This document shows, piece by piece, positions 54,836-63,339 of a stretch of 64,000 nucleotides of DNA; within the stretch, counting starts at the first letter, position 1; each line of letters begins with the position of its first letter. The stretch spans positions 1,674,001 through 1,738,000 of the forward strand of contig NZ_AP023366.1 in the NCBI RefSeq assembly GCF_015097055.1. Direction: 5' to 3'. A program made the position numbers and the translations under genes. The notes under the pieces are model-generated. The model was not told where the DNA came from. It ran no database searches and was given only the letters and a program-made list of their open reading frames with translations. Source of the stretch: Effusibacillus dendaii (GTDB lineage: Bacteria > Bacillota > Bacilli > Tumebacillales > Effusibacillaceae).

Positions 54836-56011
54836 TTAAACCCCCGTATGTTTTTTCTGATATTCCTTGATCAATTGGGCTCCAATAATATTTTTCTGGA
54901 TTTCCGAGGTACCCTCATAAATCCGTGTAATACGGGCATCCCGATAAAAACGCTCAATCGGATATTCGGCGATGTACCCGATTCCTCCGTGCACCTGCAC
55001 CGCCTTGTCGGCTACCCGGTTATACACTTCGGAACCAAACAGTTTCACCATCGCCGCCTCTTTGATCACATTCATTCCTTGATCAGTCATCCAGGCCACA
55101 CGGTATACCATCGAACGCAGCGCCTCAATTTCCAGCGCCATTTCGGACAGCATATGAAGCACCGCCTGCTGTTCAATGATCGGTTTGTCAAATTGCACCC
55201 GCTCCATTGCAAACTGCACCGATTTATCGAGCAAATACTGGCAGGAACCAAGGTTTCGGGCAGCCAATCCGGCACGGCCGTTTGTCAAAATCTTCAGCGC
55301 GTTCACATACCCTTGTCCTTCCTCACCCAGCCGGTTCTCTACAGGCACTTCCAAATCTTCAAAAAACAGTTCGCAGGAGTGGGAGCCGTGCAGTCCCATC
55401 TTCTTCTCTACTTTGCCGACAACAAAGCCGGGGAAGTCTTTCTCTACGATAAAAGAGGTGATTCCTTTCGGTCCTTTCGACGGATCGGTCACCGCCATAA
55501 CGGTAAACACGTGGGCCTCTTTCGCATTCGTAATGTAATGCTTCGAGCCGTTGATAATATAGCGGTCCCCTTTGCGGACGGCAGCGGTTTTGATGTTGGC
55601 GGCGTTCGAACCGGCGCTGGGTTCGGTCAACGCAAATGCCCCCATCCATTCGCCGGTAGCCATTTTTGGCAGGTAGCGGCCTTTTTGTTCTTCATTTCCG
55701 AGCTCCACAATTCCGACAGAGCCGATTCCGTTATGGGTGCCGACAAATGTCGTGAAACCGTTGTGCGTTTTGCCCAACTCTTCAAAAACGGCGCATTTTC
55801 CGACCATATCAAGTCCAAGACCGCCGTATTCCTCAGGGATACTGAGTCCAAACAGGCCCATTTCTTTCGCCATTCGTTCGATTTTTTCCGGGATTTGATC
55901 GTTTTCTTCGATCAAATGGGCAACCGGTTCCACTTCATTTGCAACAAAGTCCCTTACCGTCTGACACAGTGAGACAATCTCTTCCGGCAATTTAAAATCC
56001 ATTTGACTCAT
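54836..56011 (-). CDS. Acyl-CoA dehydrogenase, second copy
   Basis: A 391-residue FAD enzyme, close paralogue of the gene at 52065. Motifs GAFALTEPSAGSNAANIKTA (about 120-139) and VHGGIGYIAEYPIERFYRDA (about 344-363), then ITRIYEGTSEIQKNII. ATG 56011 overlaps the stop of the upstream dehydrogenase gene (ATGA); ATG 56002, three codons later, is an alternative with better spacing to AAGGG. Part of the operon that begins at 56889. Confidence 0.94.
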   Translation of the reverse strand: MSQMDFKLPEEIVSLCQTVRDFVANEVEPVAHLIEENDQIPEKIERMAKEMGLFGLSIPEEYGGLGLDMVGKCAVFEELGKTHNGFTTFVGTHNGIGSVGIVELGNEEQKGRYLPKMATGEWMGAFALTEPSAGSNAANIKTAAVRKGDRYIINGSKHYITNAKEAHVFTVMAVTDPSKGPKGITSFIVEKDFPGFVVGKVEKKMGLHGSHSCELFFEDLEVPVENRLGEEGQGYVNALKILTNGRAGLAARNLGSCQYLLDKSVQFAMERVQFDKPIIEQQAVLHMLSEMALEIEALRSMVYRVAWMTDQGMNVIKEAAMVKLFGSEVYNRVADKAVQVHGGIGYIAEYPIERFYRDARITRIYEGTSEIQKNIIGAQLIKEYQKKHTGV

Positions 56012-56889
56012 CCCTTCTTCGGCAGCTTGTTGCCTTTTTCGTCATATTCAAAAATGCCCCGTCCCGACTTTTTGCCGAGTCGCCCCGCTTTTACATATTT
56101 GCTGAGCAGGGGGCAGGGACGGTATTTTTCACCAAGTGTCTGATGCAGGTATTCGAGATTCCGAAGGCGGGTATCCAACCCCACCAAATCGGCCAGCTCA
56201 AGAGGCCCCATCGGGTAGCCAAGCCCCAGTTTGATCGCTTTATCAATGTCTTCCGCACTGGCGACTCCTTCCATCATCATATACATCGCTTCATTTCCGA
56301 CCAACGCGTTGATCCGTCCCGGAACAAATCCCGGAAACTCATTCACTTCAACCGCTTCTTTTCCCATTTGCTCAGCGACCGTTCTTGCGATCTTCACCGT
56401 TTCGTCCGATGTGTCCATGCCGCGAATAATTTCACACAGTTTCATTTTCGGCACCGGATTGAAAAAATGCATCGCCACGCAACGATCCGCCCGCTTTGTG
56501 GCGGAAGCGATTTCGGTCGGACTCATCGTCGACGTGTTAGTCGCCAGTATCGTATGAGGCGGGCAAATTTCATCCAGTTGCCGAAAAATTCCCATTTTTA
56601 AATCCATAATTTCGAGGACTGCTTCAATCACCAGATCCGCATCTTTGGCAGCATCCCGCAGATCGCCGGACGTTTTGATTCGCTGCAGGGCAGCGTCTGC
56701 CGCTTCCTGCGTCAGTTTTCCGCGAGTGACGCCGGAGTCAAGATCAGCCCGAATGGTTTCCAGAGCCCGGTCCATCGCCTCCTGCTTCACGTCATGAACG
56801 GTTACCTGAAACCCTCCAACGGCAGCTGCATAAGCGATTCCCCGTCCCATCACGCCTGTTCCGATTACTGTAATTTTTTGAATCTGCAA
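56008..56889 (-). CDS. 3-hydroxyacyl-CoA dehydrogenase, third copy
   Basis: About 293 residues from TTG 56889, which has GGAGG 9 bases upstream; the frame stays open to 56994 but across a terminator hairpin. Rossmann motif VIGTGVMGRGIAYAAAVGGF (about 8-27); catalytic CVAMHFFNPVPKMKLCEIIR (about 138-157), then NEFPGFVPGRINALVGNEAM and YPMGPLELADLVGLDTRL. NAD-dependent beta-oxidation step. First gene of the 56.9-52.1 kb sub-operon with two acyl-CoA dehydrogenases and a ligase. Confidence 0.92.
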   Translation of the reverse strand: MQIQKITVIGTGVMGRGIAYAAAVGGFQVTVHDVKQEAMDRALETIRADLDSGVTRGKLTQEAADAALQRIKTSGDLRDAAKDADLVIEAVLEIMDLKMGIFRQLDEICPPHTILATNTSTMSPTEIASATKRADRCVAMHFFNPVPKMKLCEIIRGMDTSDETVKIARTVAEQMGKEAVEVNEFPGFVPGRINALVGNEAMYMMMEGVASAEDIDKAIKLGLGYPMGPLELADLVGLDTRLRNLEYLHQTLGEKYRPCPLLSKYVKAGRLGKKSGRGIFEYDEKGNKLPKKG

Positions 56890-56925
56890 TAGGATCACCC
56901 TCCACCATGTTTTCCGAATCAACTT

Positions 56926-56949
56926 AAAGAAAACTTGGCTTTCGCCAAG
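56926..56949 (-). terminator. Terminator hairpin just upstream of the third dehydrogenase gene
   Basis: CTTGGC-GAAA-GCCAAG followed by TTTTCTTT on the minus strand, about 37 bases before the TTG start. It ends upstream transcription or acts as a leader attenuator. Confidence 0.8.
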
Positions 56950-56978
56950 CCTTTGGCGCAAGCGGAAGCAAAGTTCCA

Positions 56979-57007
56979 CCCACCAAAGTGGCAAGCACTT
57001 TGGTGGG
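56979..57007. repeat. Perfect 12-bp inverted repeat upstream of the terminator
   Basis: CCCACCAAAGTG and CACTTTGGTGGG around the loop GCAAG. It lies 29 bases from the terminator at 56949 and lacks a T-run. Possible operator or RNA structure. Confidence 0.6.
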
Positions 57008-57261
57008 ACCCTCTTGCCCTTATGTCGACAGGATAAAATTTATAAATTCCTATCGACTAAACAAGCTTTCCTTCCTCTGCAATCGATATTCTCACGCAAA
57101 ATCCGTGCCAACACTCCCAATCCCCTGTAACCTAAAGAGTTTTCCGTACTTCACAAGAAACCGATGCACAAGAAAAGATTGCTATAAGTCAACTAATTGA
57201 GTCAATTTTGAATTGTTTAATGCATATATGACTTAAGACTGAATGGAACCTTTCGATCTTG

Positions 57262-57309
57262 ACAAAAAACAAACACCTAACAGCAGCATCTCTCTGATGT
57301 CAGGTGTTT
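57262..57309 (-). terminator. Intrinsic terminator of the DUF3870 gene
   Basis: AAACACCT and AGGTGTTT close a large structured loop, followed by G and TTTTTT on the minus strand. Confidence 0.75.
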
Positions 57310-57314
57310 CTCTC

Positions 57315-57632
57315 TCATTCATCCAAACCTTCATACTGTGTCTGCAAATCCCGCAAGGCGGCAACCAGCGCATGCTGCGCTTTGCCGCGGTAATGTTTCT
57401 GCACCAGTTGAATCGGCTCCTCGATTCCATCCCGTAAACTGCAGCCACGGATCAGCATTCCGATAAAATCACGGCCGTGTTCCGTGGCAAGCGTGCAGGA
57501 AGCTTGCAAAATCACACCGTACTTGTGATCTACTTCCGCTGTAATGGTCAGCGTTTCAAACACGCTTTTGGCCGCCATCCCCTGCGGCAGTTTGGCATGT
57601 CCGGCAATAAAAATCGATTTTCCGTTATACAT
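57315..57632 (-). CDS. DUF3870 domain protein
   Basis: A 105-residue cytosolic protein resembling DUF3870. SIFIAGHAKLPQGMAAKSVF (about 6-25) and EVDHKYGVILQASCTLATEH (about 34-53) are the conserved blocks, ending in a helical part LVQKHYRGKAQHALVAALRD. Members often sit beside acyl-CoA or amino-acid catabolic genes, as here; the function is unknown. ATG 57632 has GGTGG upstream. It follows the acyl-CoA dehydrogenase gene by 61 bases and has its own terminator. Confidence 0.85.
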   Translation of the reverse strand: MYNGKSIFIAGHAKLPQGMAAKSVFETLTITAEVDHKYGVILQASCTLATEHGRDFIGMLIRGCSLRDGIEEPIQLVQKHYRGKAQHALVAALRDLQTQYEGLDE

Positions 57633-57693
57633 ATCCCCACCGCCTTTTCATGTATTTTAATCGTACAGCGGCAGGGCAAAAAGTCAATATGGT

Positions 57694-58908
57694 CTATTCC
57701 AGGATGTCCCGGACGTCTTCAAACGGCCATTTCGGCAGCATTTTGTTAAGCGGTTTGTCCTTCCGGTAACCCAGCGCATATTCGGCCTGCATAATCGTGT
57801 GGATTTCACGGGTTCCTTCATAAATAACGGGAGCTTTCGCGTTCCGCAGGTAACGCTCGACTGGATATTCGTTGGAATAGCCGTATGCGCCGTGAATTTG
57901 GACCGCATCGGATGCCGCTTCCCAGGCAGCGTCACAGGCAATCCACTTGGCCAGCGACGTTTCCCGCGTATTGCGGACTCCCTGATTTTTCAGCCAGCCT
58001 GCACGGTAAACAAGTAGACGAGAAGTTTCCAAACCGGCTACCATTTTGGCGATCATCTGCTGCACCAATTGGTGCTGGCCGATTTTTTTGCCGAACGTTT
58101 CCCGTTCGTGGCAATATTTGAGGCTCGCTTCCAGGCAGGCTTGAATCGTTCCGCAAGCACCGGCAGCTACCGTGAAACGGCCGTTGTCAAGCGCCGACAT
58201 GGCGATCTTAAACCCTTCCCCTTCTTCGCCAAGCAAGTTTTCAGCCGGCACCCGCACATCTTCCAGAATCACTTCGCCTGTGTTGCCGGCACGGATTCCC
58301 AGTTTCCCTTTGATGGCACGTGTCGTTACGCCAGGGAACGTACGTTCCACGATAAAACAGCTGATGCCGTTATGTTTTTTGGATTTGTCGGTGTAAGCAA
58401 AAATCAGGAAATTGTCCGCATAATCGGCCAACGAAATCCACAGTTTGGAACCATTCAGAATATAGGAATCGCCGTCTTTGCGAGCCGTCGTCACCATCGC
58501 CGCCACGTCGGAACCGGCACCCGGTTCGGTCAAGCCGAAAGCGGCCAATTTTTCCCCTTTCGCTTGCGGGGTGAGGTATTTCTGTTTCTGAAATTCGTTG
58601 CCCCACTGCAGAACAGTCATGCTGTTCAAGCCGGTATGCACGGATACAGCCGTCCGGAATGCAGTGTCGCCGCGCTCCAGTTCGTCGCAGACAATTGCCA
58701 GCGTATTGTAGTCCATGCCGCTGCCGCCATATTTCTCCGGTATACAAACCCCCATCAGTTCCAACTCGGCCAAACGCTTCAATACGCTCGGTTCAAAATG
58801 ATGATTGGCATCCCATTCCTGGATGTAAGGCATAATTTCTTTGTCAACAAATGAACGAACCAGTTTGCGGACCGCTTCTTGCTCTTCACTCAGCGCAAAA
58901 TTCATCAT
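57694..58908 (-). CDS. Acyl-CoA dehydrogenase, third copy (glutaryl/short-chain type)
   Basis: A 404-residue FAD enzyme. KLAAFGLTEPGAGSDVAAMV (about 122-141), then LDNGRFTVAAGACG and C-terminal QIHGAYGYSNEYPVERYLRN (about 349-368), AKAPVIYEGTREIHTI. More diverged from the other two copies than they are from each other. ATG 58908 has AAAGGTGG 9 bases upstream; an ATG directly follows. Upstream of it is the 294-bp spacer with repeat copy B. Confidence 0.94.
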   Translation of the reverse strand: MMNFALSEEQEAVRKLVRSFVDKEIMPYIQEWDANHHFEPSVLKRLAELELMGVCIPEKYGGSGMDYNTLAIVCDELERGDTAFRTAVSVHTGLNSMTVLQWGNEFQKQKYLTPQAKGEKLAAFGLTEPGAGSDVAAMVTTARKDGDSYILNGSKLWISLADYADNFLIFAYTDKSKKHNGISCFIVERTFPGVTTRAIKGKLGIRAGNTGEVILEDVRVPAENLLGEEGEGFKIAMSALDNGRFTVAAGACGTIQACLEASLKYCHERETFGKKIGQHQLVQQMIAKMVAGLETSRLLVYRAGWLKNQGVRNTRETSLAKWIACDAAWEAASDAVQIHGAYGYSNEYPVERYLRNAKAPVIYEGTREIHTIMQAEYALGYRKDKPLNKMLPKWPFEDVRDILE

Positions 58909-59027
58909 TGGTAAAATCCACCTTTCGTTGTTTAGTTTAGATAAACTCAATCGTCCCAAATTCCCGCTTTTTGGACATATGAACTTGTCAAGAGGCAGCT
59001 ACTGTCCGCTGCGCATGCGATTCGCAA

Positions 59028-59122
59028 GAAACGCTCTAAACTCGCTTCGCTCAAACATAGCACGACTTGGCACCTATGGTGCCTAAGCGTAACTTGTGCC
59101 CTTTGGGTACAACGAGCGTTTC
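59028..59122 (-). repeat. Structured intergenic repeat, copy B
   Basis: Read on the minus strand: outer stem GAAACGCTC / GAGCGTTTC (9 bp, perfect); hairpin TTGTACCC-AAA-GGGCACAA; hairpin GGCACC-ATA-GGTGCC (59069-59083); then the same 26-base stretch beginning GCTATGTTTGAGCGAAGCGA as in copy A. Confidence 0.8.
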
Positions 59123-59202
59123 CAAGCGATCACTATGCTTGCTGGGCAGCAAGTTCATAAATGCCTTGCAAAGCGGGAATTTGGAACAATTGCTTATAAC
59201 AC

Positions 59203-60387
59203 TTAAATAATCCCCCTGGCTCTCCAATCACGAATCTGCTCTTCCGTAAATCCGTATTCCCGCAAAATTTCATCTGCATGTTCGCCCGGCAGCGGCGGAT
59301 GACGGCGAATCTCTACCGGTGTGCGGGATAATTTTAACGGACTGCCGACCAAAGTCACGCTGCCGACCGTCGGATGAGGAATTTCTACCTTCATGTCTCG
59401 GGCTGTCACATGCGGATCATTAAACAGGTCCTGCATGTTGTTGATGGGACCGGCTGGAATCCCGGCTGACGTCAACTGTTTGAGCCATTCTTGCGACGTT
59501 TGGCGATTGAATTCTGCCTGCAGAATTTCAATCAACCGCTCGCGATTGGCAACCCGGGCGGAATTTGTTTGAAAATCAGGGTTTTCTGCCAACTGCGGAA
59601 GACCTATCAACTGGCACAATTTCTGAAACTGCCGGTCGTTTCCGACCGTGACCACCATTTCCCCGTCGCGGGTGGCAAATGTTTGATAAGGAACAATATT
59701 GGGATGCTCGTTGCCGTATCGTTTTGGAATCTGGCCCGACACCAGATAATTGCTGGCCACATTTGCGAGCAGCGAGATTTGGGAATCCAACAGGGAAATA
59801 TCGAGGTGCTGTCCTTTTCCCGATGATTCCCGTTCCCGCAATGCTGCCAAAATGGCAATTGTACAGTACATGCCGGTCGCCAAGTCGGCAATCGCCACAC
59901 CGACTTTCATCGGTCCCGACTGTTCGCTGCCGGTGATGCTCATCATGCCGCCCATCGCCTGTACAATGTAATCATAGCCTGGCAGTTCCGAATACGGGCC
60001 GTACTGGCCAAACCCGCTGATCGAACAATAGACCAGTCCGGGGTTTAACTGGCTCAGATCCTCATAACTGAGCCCCCACTTCTCCATACTGCCTGTTTTA
60101 AAATTCTGAATCAGGACATCGGCGGTACGCACCATTTCACGGAGAATGTCACGCGCTTCCGGATCTTTCAGGTTCAAGGTCAGCGCTCGCTTATTGCGAT
60201 TCGCCGTCAGATAATAGGCGCTCTGGTCGCCCTTAAACGGCGGGCCCCAGGTGCGCGTTTCATCGCTGCCGCCCGGCCCTTCAATCTTAATCACATCCGC
60301 GCCCAAATCGCCCAGCAGCATCGTGCAGTAAGGACCGGCCAGCACACGAGTCAGATCAATCACTATCAAACCTTCCAGCGCTCTCAT
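59203..60387 (-). CDS. CaiB/BaiF (family III) CoA-transferase
   Basis: A 394-residue protein. MRALEGLIVIDLTRVLAGPY, the catalytic-Asp region RTADVLIQNFKTGSMEKWGL (about 88-107) and VYCSISGFGQYGPYSELPGY (about 119-138) are signature blocks of family III CoA-transferases. Transfers CoA between carboxylates, for example to a dicarboxylic or branched acid entering the pathway. The start (ATG 60387) has GGAGGTG upstream. It lies between the acyl-CoA dehydrogenase and the MBL-fold hydrolase genes. Confidence 0.92.
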   Translation of the reverse strand: MRALEGLIVIDLTRVLAGPYCTMLLGDLGADVIKIEGPGGSDETRTWGPPFKGDQSAYYLTANRNKRALTLNLKDPEARDILREMVRTADVLIQNFKTGSMEKWGLSYEDLSQLNPGLVYCSISGFGQYGPYSELPGYDYIVQAMGGMMSITGSEQSGPMKVGVAIADLATGMYCTIAILAALRERESSGKGQHLDISLLDSQISLLANVASNYLVSGQIPKRYGNEHPNIVPYQTFATRDGEMVVTVGNDRQFQKLCQLIGLPQLAENPDFQTNSARVANRERLIEILQAEFNRQTSQEWLKQLTSAGIPAGPINNMQDLFNDPHVTARDMKVEIPHPTVGSVTLVGSPLKLSRTPVEIRRHPPLPGEHADEILREYGFTEEQIRDWRARGII

Positions 60388-60469
60388 ATCTCACCTCCAA
60401 CTATCTTACACCGACTCATGCAACTCATGCGGTGATTGAATTGTGCGAATCGTGCAGGCTGGCTGCTTA

Positions 60470-60520
60470 CAAAACAAAAAGCCAGCCAACCGCAAGCAAA
60501 CGACTGCGGTCGAACTGGCT
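60470..60520 (-). terminator. Intrinsic terminator of the MBL-fold hydrolase gene
   Basis: On the minus strand AGCCAG...ACCGCA pairs with TGCGGT...CTGGCT and is followed by TTTTTGTTTTG. Confidence 0.8.
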
Positions 60521-60606
60521 CGACATCCGTGTTTTGCTTCTCGGCGGAGAAGTCTGACAGATGCAACAGTTCCGAATTTCGTTACTGTTATCATATTGCG
60601 TTTCTA

Positions 60607-61500
60607 TCAGGTTGTAAAGTAGATATCTTCCTGCCGGTCGATCCGCCCCGATTTTTGCAGTCGTTCCAGGTGTTTTTCAATCATGATCTGTTCAAACATC
60701 CGGCTGATCGCAACCGGTTCCGGATGACGCCGGTAAAACGGTTTCTGATCCACCAAATCATCCAGTCGGATACCGCTGCCAATTTGTTCGATGAGCAGTT
60801 CATCACGCTGGTTGATCATATCCATGTAAGCAATCAGACGTTCATTCAATCCCTCTGTCACCACCTCTTGCAAGTGACAGGAGATATAGATTTTGGGTTT
60901 GATTTCCATAACTTTTTCGATCGAGCGAATCGTCTCGTCAATGTCCGACCCCGGATTGCCATACCAGGGTCCGAACCGCGACAGATCTATGTCAGCTCCC
61001 AGCAGCATGCCGCTTTCCTCGTGCCAAAACAAGGTATGGCCAACCGAATGGCCTGGCGCATAGATCGCTTGCAGCACCGTTTTTCCAAATGAAATCTTGT
61101 CGCCGTCCGCCACGGTCCCATCCACTTTGCGGGGACGGTAGCCTAAACGCGTTGCAAATTTTTTCGCCTCTTCATATCCAAACCGGATCGTATCGTTAAA
61201 ACGGAAAAAGTTTTCCCAGTCCTCCATTACATAAGCTTCCGCTTCCGGCACCCATAACTCCGCATCAGGAAACAGGTGGTCATAGTTCGTATGATCCGGG
61301 TGCAAATGGGTATGGACAATCCTATCGATATTCGCCAATTCACCGGTTTGAATTCTTTCCTGCAATTGTTGTCCGGCTCCCGTATCGATCAACGTTTGGA
61401 TGTCGTCATTGATATACAAGGTGTTACAGCATTTTAAACCTGGAAACTGCGGATTGGTGCCCACAATTAGCTCGATCGTATCTGTGATTCGTATCCCCAT
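60607..61500 (-). CDS. MBL-fold metallo-hydrolase (AHL-lactonase-like)
   Basis: A 297-residue metallo-beta-lactamase-fold protein. The zinc motif is VHTHLHPDHTNYDH (about 75-88, HxHxDH), then a helix, GHSVGHTLFWHEESGMLLGA (about 151-170) with further metal His/Asp, and a C-terminal HLQEVVTEG. Resembles lactonase/acyl-hydrolase members, but the acyl-CoA context allows a thioesterase-like hydrolase. ATG 61500 has GGGAGGAG 6 bases upstream. It diverges from the plus-strand ligase at 61625. Confidence 0.85.
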   Translation of the reverse strand: MGIRITDTIELIVGTNPQFPGLKCCNTLYINDDIQTLIDTGAGQQLQERIQTGELANIDRIVHTHLHPDHTNYDHLFPDAELWVPEAEAYVMEDWENFFRFNDTIRFGYEEAKKFATRLGYRPRKVDGTVADGDKISFGKTVLQAIYAPGHSVGHTLFWHEESGMLLGADIDLSRFGPWYGNPGSDIDETIRSIEKVMEIKPKIYISCHLQEVVTEGLNERLIAYMDMINQRDELLIEQIGSGIRLDDLVDQKPFYRRHPEPVAISRMFEQIMIEKHLERLQKSGRIDRQEDIYFTT

Positions 61501-61624
61501 TATAGCTCCTCCCTGTAAATAGTAGTATCGCATAACAAAGATTTCTATTGCAAATTCTTCGAATCTACCTCAATATGAATTTAGAAAACTGATAATATTG
61601 CTTTAAATATGGAGGGGAAACGTC

Positions 61625-63244
61625 ATGATGAATCATCAGTTGACGCTTCGTACGATGTTGGAACGGGCAGAGAAAATTTTCCCTGCAAAGGAAATCGTAT
61701 CAAGAACGTTAAGCGGAATCTTTCGTTACACATATGCGGACTACGCCAGCCGCACCCGCCGTTTGTCCAGCGCTTTGGAATCGCTTGGGATTAAAAAAGG
61801 AGACAGAGTCGGCACATTTGCTTGGAACAATCACCGCCACCTGGAAGCCTATTTTGCTATTCCTTGTATGGGCGCCGTTTTGCATACCATCAATATCCGA
61901 TTGTCCAGTGAGCATATCGCATATATTGCAAACCACGCGGAAGATAAAGTACTTCTGATCGATGAGGATTTGGTGCCGATCATTGAAAAAATCAAGGATC
62001 AATTGAAAACGGTTACCGCATACGTGATTATGACGGACAAACCGGAACTGCCCGCGACCAGCCTGTCACCCGTCTATTCTTATGAACAGTTGTTGGCACA
62101 AAGCGACGATGGTTATCAATACCCCGATCTGGATGAACAAACACCAATGGGCATGTGTTATACATCTGCCACGACCGGTAATCCGAAAGGGGTTGTCTAC
62201 ACCCACCGCAGTACTTACATGCACAGTATGACACTTGGCTTGGCCGATACCATGGCGCTTTCCGAATCGGATACAGTCATGCCGATTGTTCCCATGTTCC
62301 ATGTCAATGCATGGGGTATGCCGTTTGCTTCCGTCTGGTTTGGCTCCAAACAGGTACTGCCCGGTCAGGCCCCCACACCTGACGTTTTGCTTGATTTGAT
62401 TGAGCAGGAAAAAGTTACCATTACAGCAGGCGTCCCAACGGTTTGGCTGGGTGTTTTGCAACTGCTTGAAAAAGGGGATCGTACACGTAACGTTTCCAGC
62501 CTGCGGGCCGTTGTTTGTGGCGGTTCTGCCGCTCCGCGCGGAATTATCCAAACATATGAGGAAAAATACGGAATTCCGTTCCTGCATGCGTACGGCATGA
62601 CCGAATCGAGTCCCGTCGTAACCGTGTCCCGCCTGAAAAGCTATCAGCAGGATCTTCCCTACGAGCAAAAACTGGATATTCGGGCAAAACAAGGCCTTCT
62701 GGTGCCCGGTTTGGAAGCTCGCGTGTACGGCCAAAACGGCGATGTGAAATGGGACGGCCAAGAAATGGGAGAACTGTGGCTGCGCGGCCCCTGGATTGCC
62801 GATGAGTACTATAAAGACGAGCGAAGCAAAGAAACATTTGTTGATGGTTGGTATCATTCTGGCGATGTGGCGGTCATCGATTCGGAAGGCACAATAAAAT
62901 TGGTCGACCGTACAAAAGACCTGGTGAAAAGCGGCGGCGAATGGATTTCTTCCGTTGATTTGGAGAACGCTTTGATGGCTCATCCAGCTGTCTTTGAAGC
63001 AAGCGTCATCGGCGTACCGCATCCGAAATGGGATGAACGCCCGCTGGCATTTGTGGTCTTGAAAGAAGCATACAAAGGAAAAGTGGAAAAAGAGGAATTT
63101 TTCAGCTACCTGCAAGAACGGTTCGCAAAATGGTGGGTACCGGACGATGTCGTGTTCATCGAGGAAATCCCCAAATCGTCTGTCGGCAAGTTTCTGAAAC
63201 GGACGCTGCGCGACCAATACGTCGACTATCTGACAAAATCCTAA
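61625..63244 (+). CDS. Long-chain fatty-acid-CoA ligase
   Basis: A 539-residue AMP-forming ligase. MCYTSATTGNPKGVVYTHRS (about 177-196) is A3; HAYGMTESSPVVTVSRL (about 320-336) A5; YHSGDVAVIDSEGTIKLVDR (about 412-431) A7-A8; IPKSSVGKFLKRTL (about 518-531) holds the adenylation Lys. The VSRTLSGIFRYTYADYASRT beginning is typical of long-chain and aromatic acyl ligases. ATG 61625 has GGAGGGG 6 bases upstream. Transcribed opposite to the rest of the acyl-CoA cluster, ending at a strong terminator (63283). Confidence 0.94.
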   Translation: MMNHQLTLRTMLERAEKIFPAKEIVSRTLSGIFRYTYADYASRTRRLSSALESLGIKKGDRVGTFAWNNHRHLEAYFAIPCMGAVLHTINIRLSSEHIAYIANHAEDKVLLIDEDLVPIIEKIKDQLKTVTAYVIMTDKPELPATSLSPVYSYEQLLAQSDDGYQYPDLDEQTPMGMCYTSATTGNPKGVVYTHRSTYMHSMTLGLADTMALSESDTVMPIVPMFHVNAWGMPFASVWFGSKQVLPGQAPTPDVLLDLIEQEKVTITAGVPTVWLGVLQLLEKGDRTRNVSSLRAVVCGGSAAPRGIIQTYEEKYGIPFLHAYGMTESSPVVTVSRLKSYQQDLPYEQKLDIRAKQGLLVPGLEARVYGQNGDVKWDGQEMGELWLRGPWIADEYYKDERSKETFVDGWYHSGDVAVIDSEGTIKLVDRTKDLVKSGGEWISSVDLENALMAHPAVFEASVIGVPHPKWDERPLAFVVLKEAYKGKVEKEEFFSYLQERFAKWWVPDDVVFIEEIPKSSVGKFLKRTLRDQYVDYLTKS

Positions 63245-63282
63245 AAACCTGGCTTTCGGCCTAGCCTCGACCGCAAAACGAA

Positions 63283-63334
63283 AAGAACTGCCCGCAGCGT
63301 GCCCATACAGCGCCTCGTCGGCAGTTCTTTTTTC
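63283..63334. terminator. Bidirectional terminator between convergent genes
   Basis: AAGAACTGCC pairs with GGCAGTTCTT (10 bp) around 27 bases that form a smaller GC-rich structure. T-rich on the plus strand (TTTT after the stem) and T-run on the minus strand from AAAACGAAAA. Confidence 0.85.
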
Positions 63335-63339
63335 TTCAC

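Noticed and set aside
56967-56982. Possible sigma-54 site TGGGTGGAACTTTGCT on the minus strand
   Set aside because: GG and GC spacing fits, but the C-A-C core is missing and a terminator lies immediately downstream.
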